Source: Diaporthe sp. PMI_573
Taxonomy: Eukaryota > Ascomycota > Sordariomycetes > Diaporthales > Diaporthaceae
Reading direction: 5' to 3'
NCBI GenBank assembly: GCA_021399435.1
Contig: JAJTUP010000146.1
Location: 27,480-91,479, forward strand
Length of the DNA: 64,000 nucleotides
Shown here: positions 33,444 through 44,554 of the stretch, piece by piece
How positions within the stretch are numbered: position 1 is the stretch's first letter
Layout of the letters: each line of letters starts with the position of its first letter
Notes under the pieces: model-generated
The model's database searches: none
What the model was told of the DNA's origin: nothing
The model's input: the letters and a program-made list of their open reading frames with translations, nothing else
Position numbers and translations under genes: made by a program

Positions 33444-35696
33444 CTTGACCACGTTGCAGGTCGAAACCAAGAGCGAGCTGCTTGTGGGCTGGAGGCTGGC
33501 GGATGTTGAGTCCGGTCTCGGGGTACGAGTTCAGGGACGACCTACTGCCTGTGGATGACGAGGCCTTGGATGGTGGTCGATGAATGTATTGACCGAGTAA
33601 GTCCCGAGGTCTGCTTCTGTCCAAATCAGTGGTAAAGAGACTTTCAGTTCTTGGATAGATGAAGGCGGCAAGTCTGTCCTATGGGCACAGAGGACGATCA
33701 ACCTGGTTTGATATCGGCGAGCTGGTACTTTTTTTTCTTGTTGTGGCTGTTTTGTGGAATTGTCGAGAGAACACACACAAACGGCGAGATTGGAGGAGCA
33801 GAGACCGAAGCAAAGGCCTGCAACAATAAACGCGGGAGGTGTGATGAAGCACTGAGTAGACAAGACGATGATACAGAGACGAGACCTGGAGAGGTGGTGA
33901 TGGGCATCACTCAGACGTATGGAAGGCGAGCGTTGGACGACATGATATACGGCGCCATGAGGGACAGCAAGCAGGAAGTGTCTTTCCTATTCTGGAATTC
34001 CTGACTGTTGACAGTCATGATCTGGGACGTGAAGATGGCATACATCACCGAACAGGTCGGAAAGGTGAGCCCGAAGGCCAGTCTGGAGCACGAGATGGTG
34101 CCGCAGCTTACCAGAAGGATCGGTCAGGACAAAAGGTCCCGAACGGCTACAGACACAATGCTTACATCTGGCACAAAAGGAAAAGGTATGGGGGTTCTGG
34201 TTTTCCAGGGTCAAATCGAGACCCACGGCAGGGTCTGTCAAACAGAGGGCGTGAGGAGAGTGGGCTGTCATGTTGACGGGGTGAGCACCGAACGGTGACA
34301 GATCCTGCGGGGCGCTTGACTGAAGCGGGAAGTAGGCGCCAAGAGCCATGACGGGCGGCTGTGGGGAGAAGAAACGGCGTGTGGAGATTTGATGTGTAAG
34401 GGATCAGGGGCCGGAGGGGGAGAGGGACGACGACGACGAGGAAGTCGAGGTCCATGAGTGGCTGGCAGGCAGGCCAGACGGAGGGCGACGGGAGGGTGCG
34501 GGACAGACACGAGGGACATTCTGGAAGGGCCAGATTTAGGGTGGAATTTGTGATGCTGCATTAGTGTGCGACTATGGCGGATGAGGCTGGTGATGATGGC
34601 GGTTGAACGGGGAGTTGGGAGGGTGAAGGAGCAATTGACGTTGCGAGGTGAGGAGGTCAGCCAGGGCAGGCGTGCCAGCTGATTGGTGGGGCTGACGCGG
34701 GAGCTGACTGCCGCCTGTCCTCCTTCTCTGTTTCCCTGCTCAGCTTCCCAAACTTTGGTCCCCAAACTTTGGTCCCTTGCGTCGGCAGCCCACGCTACTC
34801 CAGATGGAGAATATCATCATCTTGATTAATGGAAATGCATATCCCAGACACCACACGTGGGATCCTGCCCGTTGCATGCACGTGTGCAAGACATCAGCCA
34901 CGTGGGAGAATGGCCAATGTGTTTGCTGAGTGGGCTGTCGAGAAGATGATTACTAGGTATCTGAGCTGGTCCTTCCCGAGTCATCAAGTCCAACTGCGAT
35001 CACCCTTGTGTGAGTAGTGTCTCTCTCTGTCTCTCTGTATATATAGCTATATATGTATATGAAGGCGTGCCAGGGTGGAGAAGAGGTCGCGGGAGAGATG
35101 CCATAAACTGCGGCTGACCTCGTGTTCTCCCATTCTATGTTGAGACAGTGATCGTGAGCAAAGGTTGAGATGGGTCGAGATAAGATAACAGGCAGGCGGC
35201 TCTGGTTCCTCCGACTCGCGCCTGCTGCAGACCAGAAAATGGCTGATCTCAGCCACAAATCAGCCAGTGGCTGCCTGTCAACGCCCCTCCCCATTCGGGT
35301 CAACCCCACACTCGGCTCAATAACAAGCAGCCCTGCCAGGTCCTGCCAGGTCGTGCCAGACCAATCAACCCAGCCGGCCTAACTCGTCTCCGGCTTGCAT
35401 CGACATCCTTCATCCTTCGCCCTTCTCGACCCCTCTAGCTCTGATCCCTCTGGCCTACTGCTAACTAACCTCAGCCACCTCACTCGGATCAACTTGACGA
35501 CGGCTGCGGCCTCAACCTGCGTCCAATCTGTCCGGCATTTCGAGGCATTCCACGAGGTCGAGAGGATAAGAATCCACAGTCCTGCCCCCTCGATGTGAAT
35601 GATGATGACATGCTGATCAATATCCTGCTAACGACGAACATTGTATCACACTCGAACCATCACTGAACAGGTCAACACACAAACACACAACTCAAC
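33444..35696. promoter_or_regulatory. 2.25 kb divergent promoter interval of the PKS-NRPS gene
   Basis: It separates the PKS-NRPS start (minus) from the next gene (plus). The 150 bases upstream of 33443 and the stretch 34440-34760 contain long open frames on the minus strand, but these are low-complexity and lack family resemblance, so I treat them as leader or spacer. A TATATAGCTATATATGTATA stretch lies at about 35039-35058. No pathway regulator gene and no convincing operator repeat is seen. Confidence 0.45.
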
Positions 35697-36450
35697 ATGT
35701 CATCGCCCGCCCAGACCATCCTCTTCCTCGGCGCCACCGGCGGCTCTGGCTTCGCCGCCCTGCGTCGAAGCATCGCAGCCGGTCACTCGTGTGTCGCCCT
35801 CTGCCGCACGCCCTCCCGCCTGACCGACAAGCTGCCCAAGTCTCAGCGCAACGCCCCCAACCTGCGCATCGAGCAGGGCAACGTCGTCGACCGGGACGCC
35901 CTCGCAAGGTGCCTGGTCCGCCCAGGCAGCCCCGCCTCCCTCGTCGACGCCGTCGTCTTCACCATCGGCGCCGCCTTCTCCTTCTCCAACATGTCCATCG
36001 ACCAGCCTCACGTCTGCGAGGACGGCATGAAGGCCCTCCTGGCCGCCCTGCAGGACGCCCGCTCCAAAGCCGGCGCCACTGGTACCCCCGACCATCGTAG
36101 CCGTCAGCACCACGGGCATGTCCGAGCACGGCCGTGACTACCCCACCTCGCTGTGGCCCTTCTACGGCCTGATGCTGAAGCAGCCGCACAAGGACAAGAC
36201 CGCCATGGAGGCCCTGATGGTCGCCAGCGGCGAGCCTTTCACCGTCGTGCGCGCGAGCCTGCTGACCAACGGCAACGAGAGCAACAAGCCCATCCGGGTC
36301 GGCGTCGAGGATCCCAAGGCCCACAAGCTTGAGAGCAAGGAGGTCGGGTACACCATCTCGAGGGAGGATGTGGGCAAGTGGATCTTCGACAGCCTCCTCG
36401 CCGGCGACGGACGCAGGTGGAGGGACAAGGTCGTTTCCATCACCTACTAA
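35697..36450 (+). pseudogene. NAD(P)-binding Rossmann (atypical SDR/NmrA-like) protein with a frameshift
   Basis: The first frame gives MSSPAQTILFLGATGGSGFAALRRS, a clear GxxGxxG Rossmann start, and runs well to KAGATGTP near 36089. The natural continuation (TIVAVSTTGMSEHGRDYP... to the stop at 36450) lies in the next frame. The switch falls at the five-base C run 36085-36089; one C fewer would give a single protein of about 250 residues ending ...WRDKVVSITY. No intron of workable length (the only GT-AG pair spans 22 bp) can explain it. Either the gene is newly broken or the assembly has a homopolymer error. The family covers NAD(P)H-dependent reductases and epimerase-like proteins often found in secondary-metabolite clusters. 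It is the first gene divergent from the PKS-NRPS. It lacks the features of an MDR-type trans-enoylreductase. Confidence 0.8.
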
Positions 36451-37773
36451 TTGCAGCACCCTGGCCCTAGCTCCTGTCCTGGCGTGGCTGTCGTTCTCGG
36501 CATGGCGTGTCTTGCCAATTGAAATTGATCTGTTTGCTTTGTCTCGCACGGCTAGATACCTCCATGTAGGATCCCCCTGTCTCGTTCCATTTCCTTGGCC
36601 GATTTATGGCTCCCGCACGGCTTTTTCATCGAGTTCACCAGATACTCTCCTAGCAAGTTAGTTTTGAAACAATGTATGTGTTTGTCCACTTTAATAAACA
36701 CGGTTACTTCCACCAAGCTGGCGACATCACGGTCCTCTTCTGATGGCGGGATCGTGCCTTGACATGTATACAGTAATAAGTATGAAATGACATGTGCCCA
36801 GGTACTCCAACACATACCATATGATCCATCTGTCCATGTGTATCCTGTGCATCCGTTCTGTCTGCCCCACTCTTGCAGGCGGCAGCTTGCAGCCCTGTCG
36901 CTGTACCAGCCCCAATCCCAGCCCCAGCCCCAGCCTATCCCGGGCGCCAAGAGTAAAGCGCGGCTGTGAATGCAGTACTTCGCGGTGAATTCGGACCCGG
37001 TGGTACGGAGTGGGCTACTGTGGACAAAGCAACTCGAGCCGCTCGGCCAAGCACACGAGGTACTCGAACTACTGCACCTGTACCTGGCTAAGAGGCCGAC
37101 TCCAAACACCAACATCAACTCACCAGTCTCGCTCCGTCACATATCCACCAGTTATTTCCAACCAACTGCCCATCTGCTGCAGGGGTGCCCAACCGGTCCG
37201 TCTTACCATTGGGTCGTTGGTTTCGCGACCCGGAACAGACCCCATGGGCAGTCACCAACAGGTCCCTTCAAGCCTCGCTCAGGACCAGCAGTTTGTCATG
37301 ACTGCCGCCATCAAGACCAAGGTGAGTGAAGGGCAGGCGAGCGAGTGGCCCCGGACTGTTCCTCTCCACACTGCACCGTGTTTGTTGGTTCTCCCTTGCA
37401 CAGCATGCAGTCATGTTTCAAGACGGAGTGAATGGGAGCGCCCCCCGACGGGCTGACTCGTCGCATCTCCCAAACTCTATTCTGGAATAGGAGTGCCAGT
37501 GCATGATGACGGGGTATCTGGTATTATTCACTGCCCTCGCCACAGCCTCGTCTGTTTACATATAGCTAGCCAACAGCTCCCTCCTGTCTGTCTGTTTCCT
37601 TTCTCTGCCTTTGCCACCTCAACCCAGTCCTTTCCGATTTCCATCACCAATCTCCTTCGTTCTTTGATTCGGAGCCCCTTGATTTTTGAGAAGGAAGACC
37701 GTCCACCCCATTCGTTTCCTGCACTTGTCAGACCACAAATTCCTGTCTTTCACAAACCCCCTATTCGGCCACC
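36451..37773. other. Intergenic region
   Basis: 1.3 kb between two plus-strand genes. A CCCAGC-type short repeat lies near 36906-36940, and the last 250 bases before 37774 are CT-rich like a fungal leader. The 188-codon minus-strand frame at 36552-37118 has biased composition and no family resemblance. Confidence 0.4.
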
Positions 37774-39223
37774 ATGCCGTCCATTTCCACCCGGGCCCTC
37801 CTCACCGTGGCGCTGGCCGCCACTGCCACTGCCAGTGCCACTTCTGGCATGAGCCCCAGCTTGAGATACCGGCGACAGAACAGCTCGGCGGCTGACGGTG
37901 CGAACAAGTTGTTTGTCGGCGGTGGGCCCTCGGGCATCGTTGCAGCTGCAGACTTCGACGGCGCCTCCTTCAACATTGTGGCCAACGACACCGCCCCGGG
38001 CACCTCGGCCAGCTGGATGGTATTCAAGGAGCCAAACCTCCTGTATGCTGTTGAGGAGAACAGCAACGACACCAGGCTCTTCAACGTACGTCCACCCGCC
38101 TCCGCTCCCTCGATAGCCCACCCGCTGACTCGGCCCAGTTTGACCACGCCACCAACGACCTGAAGTTGGTCCAGAATGCCGCAGGCTCTTCCGGGGTCGT
38201 CTCCCTCGAGTTCAACCAGGACAAGACCGTCCTGGTTGGTGCTGCCTTTGGCCAGGGTCAGGTCGACGTGTGGGATGTCTCGGCACCCGACGGAACCCTC
38301 AAGGTAATAATCTCAGCCAGCCCACCCCTACCACACTCCGTCCGCCGCCGTCAGGGGCCGTCACGGCGTGTGGTATCATAGAGCCCCCTCCTGACAAGCA
38401 TACAGCTCCTCAAGCAGATTCCTGTCGGTGGCACCCCGGGCCCTGTCGCGGGACGCCAGGACAGCCCTCGTAAGCCCCTTCTTCCTGTGCAAAGGCCCCG
38501 TTTCCCTCGCTGCTGACACGGCACCCAGACCCTCACCAGGCCCTCCTCGACCCCAGTGGCCGCTTTTTCGTCGTCAACGATCTCGGGACCGACTCTGTTC
38601 TCGTCCTCGACAGCCAGAACGACTTCAACATCTCCAACCGCGTCACCGTCGAGGCTGGCACCGGCCCGCGCCACGGGGCTTTCATTCCTTCCGGCGCCGA
38701 GAAGGCTACTCACTACTTCCTGGCCTGCGAGATCACGTCGGTCGTGAAGGCGTTTGAGCTGACCTATACCGGAGACAACCTCGAGTTCAAGGAGGTCCAG
38801 TCCCTCTCCTCCTTCGGCGCCGACTTCCCACCGGCCAATGCCACCGCCGCCGCGGCGGGCGAGCTGGTGACCAGCTCGTGTGGCAAGCACCTCTATGTCT
38901 CAAACCGCCTCACGGGCAACACCACGGACAGCATCTCCCACTTCTCCATCGACACCAGCAACGCTGCCGCCCCGCTCGCCTTCGTGGACCAGATCAGCTC
39001 CGGCGGCCTCATCCCCCGCATGTTCTCGCTGGCTGCTGACGAGAGCGTGCTGTTCTCGACAAACCAGGACGGAGAGAACGGCCTGCTGGCGCTGGCCAGG
39101 GATGCGAGCACGGGCAGTCTGACCGAGGCGCCCGTTGCCAGCCTCGCCTTGGACAAGTTTGGGGGTCCCAGCTTTGGGCCTCAGTTTGTTATGGAGCTCG
39201 GCGCGAAGGGAAGCAACTCCTGA
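37774..39223 (+). CDS. Secreted seven-bladed beta-propeller lactonase-like protein
   Basis: Exons 37774-38085, 38139-38303, 38406-38469 and 38529-39223 give 411 residues in a closed frame. The N terminus MPSISTRALLTVALAATATASA is a signal peptide. Blade-type repeats follow (KLFVGGGPSGIVAAADFD; ASWMVFKEPNLLYAVEE; GVVSLEFNQDKTVLVGAAFG; HQALLDPSGRFFVVNDLGTD; CGKHLYVSNR), as in the lactonase/6-phosphogluconolactonase/carboxymuconate-cyclising propeller family. Extracellular fungal members are common and mostly uncharacterised. It lies on the plus strand with the Rossmann gene before it and the PLP enzyme after it. A role on a lactone-bearing product of the neighbouring PKS-NRPS is possible but not shown; a role in aromatic or sugar-lactone breakdown is the family default. 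Confidence 0.88.
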
Positions 39224-39856
39224 GGAGGGAAGGGGGGATGAAGGCATTGCGTGTTATTTTTTTCGGTGTTCTAGACGTCTTTAGAAAGGGGGCCACAAGG
39301 TTTTGCTGGCAGACATCCCGATTAATGCGCGAGCACATGCATACAATCTGGTTCCGGAACCGGTCGGTTCCTGTGTGACAAGCGTGATTGACTATGCCAT
39401 GAAAATAATGTGTTGTGAAGCTCCCGGGAGGCCAGATTAGGAAATGCCGTAGGTGGGCATGGTGGAGAGTCAGGCGTGCCAGCTGCAGCGATGGGTTCCC
39501 ATGCATCCATCACCTAGCACAGCGGCTTGGCTCTGCCCTGTGGGGTCTGTCTGGTCCCTGGTTCCTGGTATCTACTTCCTTCTTGTCGCTGCCGGATAAG
39601 CTGGTGGCCCCGGCGCATTTGTCCCCCGAATTACCAAGCCGTGCCGATTGGCAGCCGATAACGGGGCCGGAGTGTGCCTGCCAAGCGCCGGCCGACCTTT
39701 AAGACCGTCGCCGTCCTCAGGGCAGGTCAAGAGCCACCCGACCACGTCTACACAGCCGCATTGATCCAACACTCGCCCCTTCACCCACCAGCCAGTTTGG
39801 TTCGATCAATTGCCACCGTGCCCGCTGTCGATCGGGTTTGCCCGAACCGCGCAAAC
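39224..39856. other. Intergenic region, promoter of the PLP enzyme
   Basis: 630 bases between two plus-strand genes. The frame of the next gene is open from 39674, but that part is Pro-rich and unlike the family, so it is taken as leader. No other gene is seen. Confidence 0.45.
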
Positions 39857-40969
39857 ATGTCGCCCTACGCCCCAAAGGTCGGCGACGCCGTCTCCACTCT
39901 CGACACGCCATCCATGATCGTCGACCTCGACCTTATGGAGGCCAACATCTCCAAGCTCATGTCCCAGCTCCTCCCCACCGGCGTCAACATCCGACCACAC
40001 CTCAAGACCACCAAGTCCGCTGCCCTCGCCCGCCGCCTCAACGCCGCCGGCGCCAAGGGCGGCTGCGTCGCCAAGCTGTCCGAGGCCGAGGTCATGTGTG
40101 CCCTGGGCTTCGACGACCTGTTGATCACCTGCGAGGTTGTCGGCCCCCACAAGGTCCGGAGGCTGGTGGATCTGTTCGCTCGCCATCGTAGCCTGAGGAT
40201 CGTGGTGGACGACGCTGGCGCCGCGACTGCGATCGACGACGCCTTAAGGGAGGGAGGCTTCGCCGAGGATGAGGCCATCACGACGCTGATTGACCTTGAC
40301 GTTGGCCTGCACCGCACCGGTGTCAAGCCCGACGGCGCGGCTGACCTGGCGAGGCATGTCGCCGGCCTGAAACACCTACGCCTCATCGGCGTCCAAGGGT
40401 ACGAGGGCCATCTGCAGCACGTGCATGGGCTTGAGGAGAGGAGGCGGCTGTGTCTCGAGAGCATGGCCATCCTGACTGGCACAGCCGAGGAGCTACGCGT
40501 TCAAGGGCACAACATCGAAGTGGTCACCACCGGAGGCACTGGCACCGCCGAGTTTTGTGTCACAGTCCCCGGCATCACCGAGGTGCAGCCCGGTAGCTTC
40601 TTGTTCATGGACACCGACTACCGCAATGCCATCGGTTCTTTCTATGGCAATAGCCTGACTATCCTGTCGACGGTCCTGAGCAAGCAGGGCCCCCGCATAG
40701 TCACCATCGACTCTGGGCTGAAGTCTTTGACCACCGACAGTGGCCTTGCCGAGGCCAAGGACAAGCGGTACGCGTATGGCGTCCTGGGCGATGAGCATGG
40801 CAGTTTGAGTTGGGAATCCGGCACCCCCGACCTGAATGTCGGTGACCGGGTCGAGATGATCCCCAGCCATATCGACCCAACTGTCAACCTGCACGACGTC
40901 TACTATGCTTACAGGAAGGGTGTGGTCCAAGAGATCTGGGCAGTCGACACCAGGGGCAAGGTCCAGTGA
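39857..40969 (+). CDS. D-threonine aldolase / D-serine dehydratase-like PLP enzyme
   Basis: Single exon, 370 residues from MSPYAPKVGDAVSTLDTPSM; this start gives the usual family N terminus (an upstream in-frame Met at 39674 adds 61 unlike residues). Fold type III marks: RPHLKTTKS with the PLP-binding Lys50, TTGGTGT near 224-230 for the phosphate, and the metal site PSHIDPTVNLHD with His338 and Asp340. In this superfamily a His-x-Asp pair is the D-threonine aldolase pattern, while eukaryotic D-serine dehydratases have His-x-Cys. The likely reaction is reversible cleavage of D-beta-hydroxy-alpha-amino acids to glycine and an aldehyde. It is cytosolic. Its place beside an amino-acid-using PKS-NRPS makes a link worth testing, though general D-amino-acid breakdown is equally possible. 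Confidence 0.88.
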   Translation: MSPYAPKVGDAVSTLDTPSMIVDLDLMEANISKLMSQLLPTGVNIRPHLKTTKSAALARRLNAAGAKGGCVAKLSEAEVMCALGFDDLLITCEVVGPHKVRRLVDLFARHRSLRIVVDDAGAATAIDDALREGGFAEDEAITTLIDLDVGLHRTGVKPDGAADLARHVAGLKHLRLIGVQGYEGHLQHVHGLEERRRLCLESMAILTGTAEELRVQGHNIEVVTTGGTGTAEFCVTVPGITEVQPGSFLFMDTDYRNAIGSFYGNSLTILSTVLSKQGPRIVTIDSGLKSLTTDSGLAEAKDKRYAYGVLGDEHGSLSWESGTPDLNVGDRVEMIPSHIDPTVNLHDVYYAYRKGVVQEIWAVDTRGKVQ

Positions 40970-41520
40970 TTAGCGACAAAAAAGCAAATACGAAACTCAA
41001 ATTAATGAATGTTATTATCATGACCCACCGGGCAAGATATGACTTGAAGTTGACATTTATAAGATATTGACAAGAGATTTGGTTGTTTCACGGCTCCATG
41101 TGACTTGGAAGGGTGTATTAATAAAGGCAGGGGTTAACAAGCACGTTTACTAAGAGCAATCAGCCAGGCATTTTGACACGGGGCTGCTTGACTACCTAGG
41201 TACTGCTGCAAATCAGGCCAGTGTGTGCCGGAGACCATATAAACAGGCACCTCGATTGGCTACCCAGCAGTACGGAGAGCCGTACCGTCACACGTCCAAC
41301 GATTGCTCTCCGTATGAGGTTCGGTCACATTAGATAGGCTTCCCTGGTTGGTGCAAGCCACCGGATAAATAGGAGATGGAATTCGGACTTTGCGCTGCAC
41401 ACAGGGATCATTGGATCTTGCACAGAAGAAATGGACACGACACATTGACATTTTCCGAGCAGCCATCCTTGAATAATTGGATGACGAGTAATTGAATCGG
41501 AAAAATCAAGTCCGTGTTCG
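40970..41520. other. Intergenic region, AT-rich 3' side
   Basis: 550 bases after the PLP enzyme. Short open frames (for example 41260-41528, minus) show no family resemblance. It marks the start of the decayed region. Confidence 0.4.
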
Positions 41521-41529
41521 GGGTTCAAA

Positions 41530-43530
41530 GTGTGTTGGCGAGTGTATATGATGGTCGCGCTCTCTCAGAGTCAGCGAGCCGTCCGCCACAGTGTCAAAAC
41601 CAATGGTGATGCCGAGGGGCGTGCCGAGCTCATCGTTGCGAGCGTAACGCTTCCCAATCGATGCGCCAGAGGAGTCGACATTATTAGAGGCGCCCAACTC
41701 GTGTAGGTAGCCGGGCTGACAGCTTCTTTATGACGGGGCTGAATTGTGACTGTGCCGAGATGGGGACTATGAGCACCTTTGTTGGCGCTACGGCCAAAGG
41801 AAGCAACAAAACCTAGAGTAGTTACTTAGACCTTACTCGGTAATTAATTCAATAAAAAAAAACATAAAGTCGTGCCCCAGCAAGCAACTTTAGTACAGCG
41901 TAAAGAGGAGAGAGACAGAGCAACCTTCCTTCAAAAGGTCCCAGTAGAGACAGAGAAAATAACCGAGCTCACCGCCCTTGCAGCATCCTGTGGTCGATTC
42001 CAGTACACGTGTTCCAGGAGACTGTACAGGATACGGCCGATACCGAATTACGGTTTGATCATATTTGGCGTATATTCTCGTGTAGTCTGCACTCGCCTCC
42101 CTCTCACGATGGTTAGGGGTTCCTTTGAAAAATTCGCGGAGCTCGCCCCGTCAGCTAATGGTGTCAAGGTATCAACTATCACAGCACCTTGGTCGTCGAG
42201 CTCCTTAGCCAGCGTCTATAATTTGGACTGATCAACCGCGCCAATGCTCTCTTGAACGATTCTGTCAACCTTCTTGAACCTCGGGCCAACAAGCTTCTTG
42301 TCCAGAATCGCCTCCCATAGTTATGCTTTCTTTGACCTTCAAAAGGGGTCACTTGCTCGTGACTGACGAATGCTGAACAATAAGTCGGGATAGAGGAAAA
42401 GGAAGAAGGAAAGAAATCTAGAAGCATGCTAGATAGTAGAGAACGCATGACTGAGGACTGAATGCCGGGCGAGACAGAATTCCAATTTGTCCCGTGCTGG
42501 AGCGAGGCATGCGAATGGGATTTGCGTACCGTTGGCCAAATGCTGCCTGAATCGGATCTTCAAACGATCAACTCCCACTTTGAGAAGGAAGAGCATGATT
42601 TGAAAAAGGAAATAGCGCAGCGTTTGGTTGTCAATCATATTCGCTTCCGCAGCTCACTCCACCGTCAATAATACCCTTGGCTCCGTCCTGCCTGCAGGCT
42701 GAGTCTCCCTATCTAGTAGCGGCGATTCGACGCCGATGAGTTCGGACAATCGCCCGTGATCCTTTGTGTCGGGGTCGACGTAGTGTTCTATTTCCGCCAT
42801 GAGGAATTCTCTCACACGGAGTAGACTACTGGCAGACCTAGGGGCAATCTCGTTCCTGTAGGATTTTTCAACGCTCGCGGAGGCGAAGGGCATCAAGCTC
42901 TGGTTGTAGTCAATGAGCTTCTTAAAGTTCAGGAATTGACCCTGTGTGGTCTCAGGACGAAGATATACATGAGCCGCCGAGCTTGGTCCGACGGTGGACT
43001 TGATCATAGGATTGAAGGGGACTGGAGGAAGAGCTTCGCCGTTCCCGACAGGGTTGCGGATATCCAGCCGTTTTATGAGTTCGCCCGACTGATCACCGTC
43101 GTAGTTCTCGATCTTGGCGAGAATATTGTTATATTCGGCCACAGTGGCTTCACTCGACTTTCTGGAGTCCCGGTCGGGGCCCTGTGATCCGCCTCGAGCA
43201 CGCTCTCAACAAGATGATCAGCACGTAGATACTCGCCTCTGACGGGATATTTGCACATCCAGTCAGCAAATTTGTCAACTTGGCCGCTTGTCTTCAGGGC
43301 CGGTTCCGGAGTGATGACGGTGTAGTCAAGCTCAAGCATGTTCTCTTCCAGGACGAAATGCTTCTTCCAGGCGTCTACCAGGTTAGCCTGGAGAGCGCAG
43401 CCGGGTGGTCCATAGTCGAAAAGACCTTTCCAGTTGCGGGCAATCCGATACACCTCCAAGGACTCGGTGAAGAAAAAGCGCCGATTCAAGACCATTCGAA
43501 CAGAAGGCGATCAAACGCCTAACCTTTAAG
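41530..43530 (-). pseudogene. Glycyl-tRNA synthetase pseudogene, nearly full length
   Basis: Reading downwards on the minus strand, blocks of cytosolic GlyRS appear in correct order but in changing frames. They are AFDRLLFE then NRRFFFTESLEVY...LFDYGPPGCALQ (43525-43390), TSGQVDKFADWMCKYP (43290-43250), VAEYNNILAKIENYDGD (43145-43095), YLRPETTQGQFLNFKKLIDY (42970-42910), RNEIAPR...LRVREFLMAEIEHYVDP (42860-42770), IDNQTLRYFLFQIMLFLLK (42635-42580), a block ending LDKKLVGPRFKKVDRIVQES (42305-42245), FGIGRILYSLLEHVYW (42045-42000), VAPTKVLIVPIS (41790-41755) and [18 protein letters not shown] (41665-41610). Frameshifts occur near 43500 and 43145, among others, and stops lie inside the blocks (for example TAA just before FGIGR). 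No full protein can be made. GlyRS is essential and normally single-copy in fungi, so an intact copy must exist elsewhere. Confidence 0.93.
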
Positions 43531-44554
43531 TATTGTCATAGTCAGCATCCTCGGCGGCGATTTGAGATTTGGAGCGGATATAAAATCGTAGAGATTTAGT
43601 TTTATACGGAAGAATAGACTGATTGATCATTCCGCAGGACAAAACGAGCGGGCGTTGAAGTCTGGAACATGTTGGCTGACTTAGTCCGATTTAAACTTCG
43701 CTGCTGGGCGGCACAGCGCTGAAGGGACAAATGGGGAGGGAGCGTTGGTCTATCGACAGCGTTGTGCCATCAGCTATTAGCAACGACCAAATGTGACCTC
43801 GCCAATCATTGCGCCCCGAGGCTATTGCTCTTCCGCAAGCCGAATGTATTGACTAGTGCGTGAAGAAATACATCGCGTCGCGCATGCAACTCAAACGGTC
43901 CAAGTAATGCGCTATGGGAACCTCCGATTAAAAGCCAGACACCGTGTATTAGTGTTGTCGTCGACAACCAAGTTCGATTCATCGTGACCGTTGATGCATG
44001 AGACTATCCAAATCCTCCCGCTACAAAGTAACATCGTCGCAGAAATATACAACCATCTTCTAGTCTGCATATTGGTACCACTAGACCATCTACTCTGCTC
44101 ACTGTGCAACCCAGAACTCGTCGATGCAGGGACGAACATCATGCATGATTATAATTAGCGATGAGGCATTCATATTTTAGTGCGCCGCCTGGGCGACCTA
44201 GATGCGGTGAACGTTTCTAGAATGCATGTTTAGATTGACGACGGAATTAAAACTGTGAAATGCTGACTACCAGTATAGATCGTGACCTTGTGTACCTTCC
44301 TGTTCAGCCTGGATCACCTTGGATCAGTGGCGGCCCCATATTGATGCATGCATACCTTGTGATGCATTAGCTATATTTGACACGTCCCGCTGCCTATTAG
44401 ATTATCTTTATCACCAGCTGAGGTGTTAGACCCCGGGCTTCCTGGCCGTCAGTCGCCTGCTGGCCCATTTCCTGCCTTCGTGTTGGCACGGATGATATCA
44501 ATTATACAAGAGACTTCAATGGGTGGAATGGAGGTGATTACCAGCCTGGCTCCG
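43531..44554. other. Gene-free interval
   Basis: 1.0 kb of mixed composition. Open frames are short (the longest is 76 codons, at 43912-44142) and unlike any family I know. It may include the lost 5' end of the synthetase pseudogene. Confidence 0.4.

Noticed and set aside
34268..34765. 165-codon minus-strand frame upstream of the PKS-NRPS gene
   Set aside because: Low-complexity Pro/Ser/Arg composition, no family resemblance, and it lies in the expected promoter/leader.
35697..36450. Trans-enoylreductase for the PKS-NRPS
   Set aside because: The protein is a short atypical SDR/NmrA-like Rossmann protein, not an MDR-type enoylreductase.
36552..37118. 188-codon minus-strand frame
   Set aside because: Biased composition with Gly/Trp repeats from a CCCAGC-type tract and no domain; most likely chance.
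41530..43530. GlyRS copy as a self-resistance gene of the metabolite cluster
   Set aside because: The copy is broken in many places and cannot function now; only a past role could be imagined.
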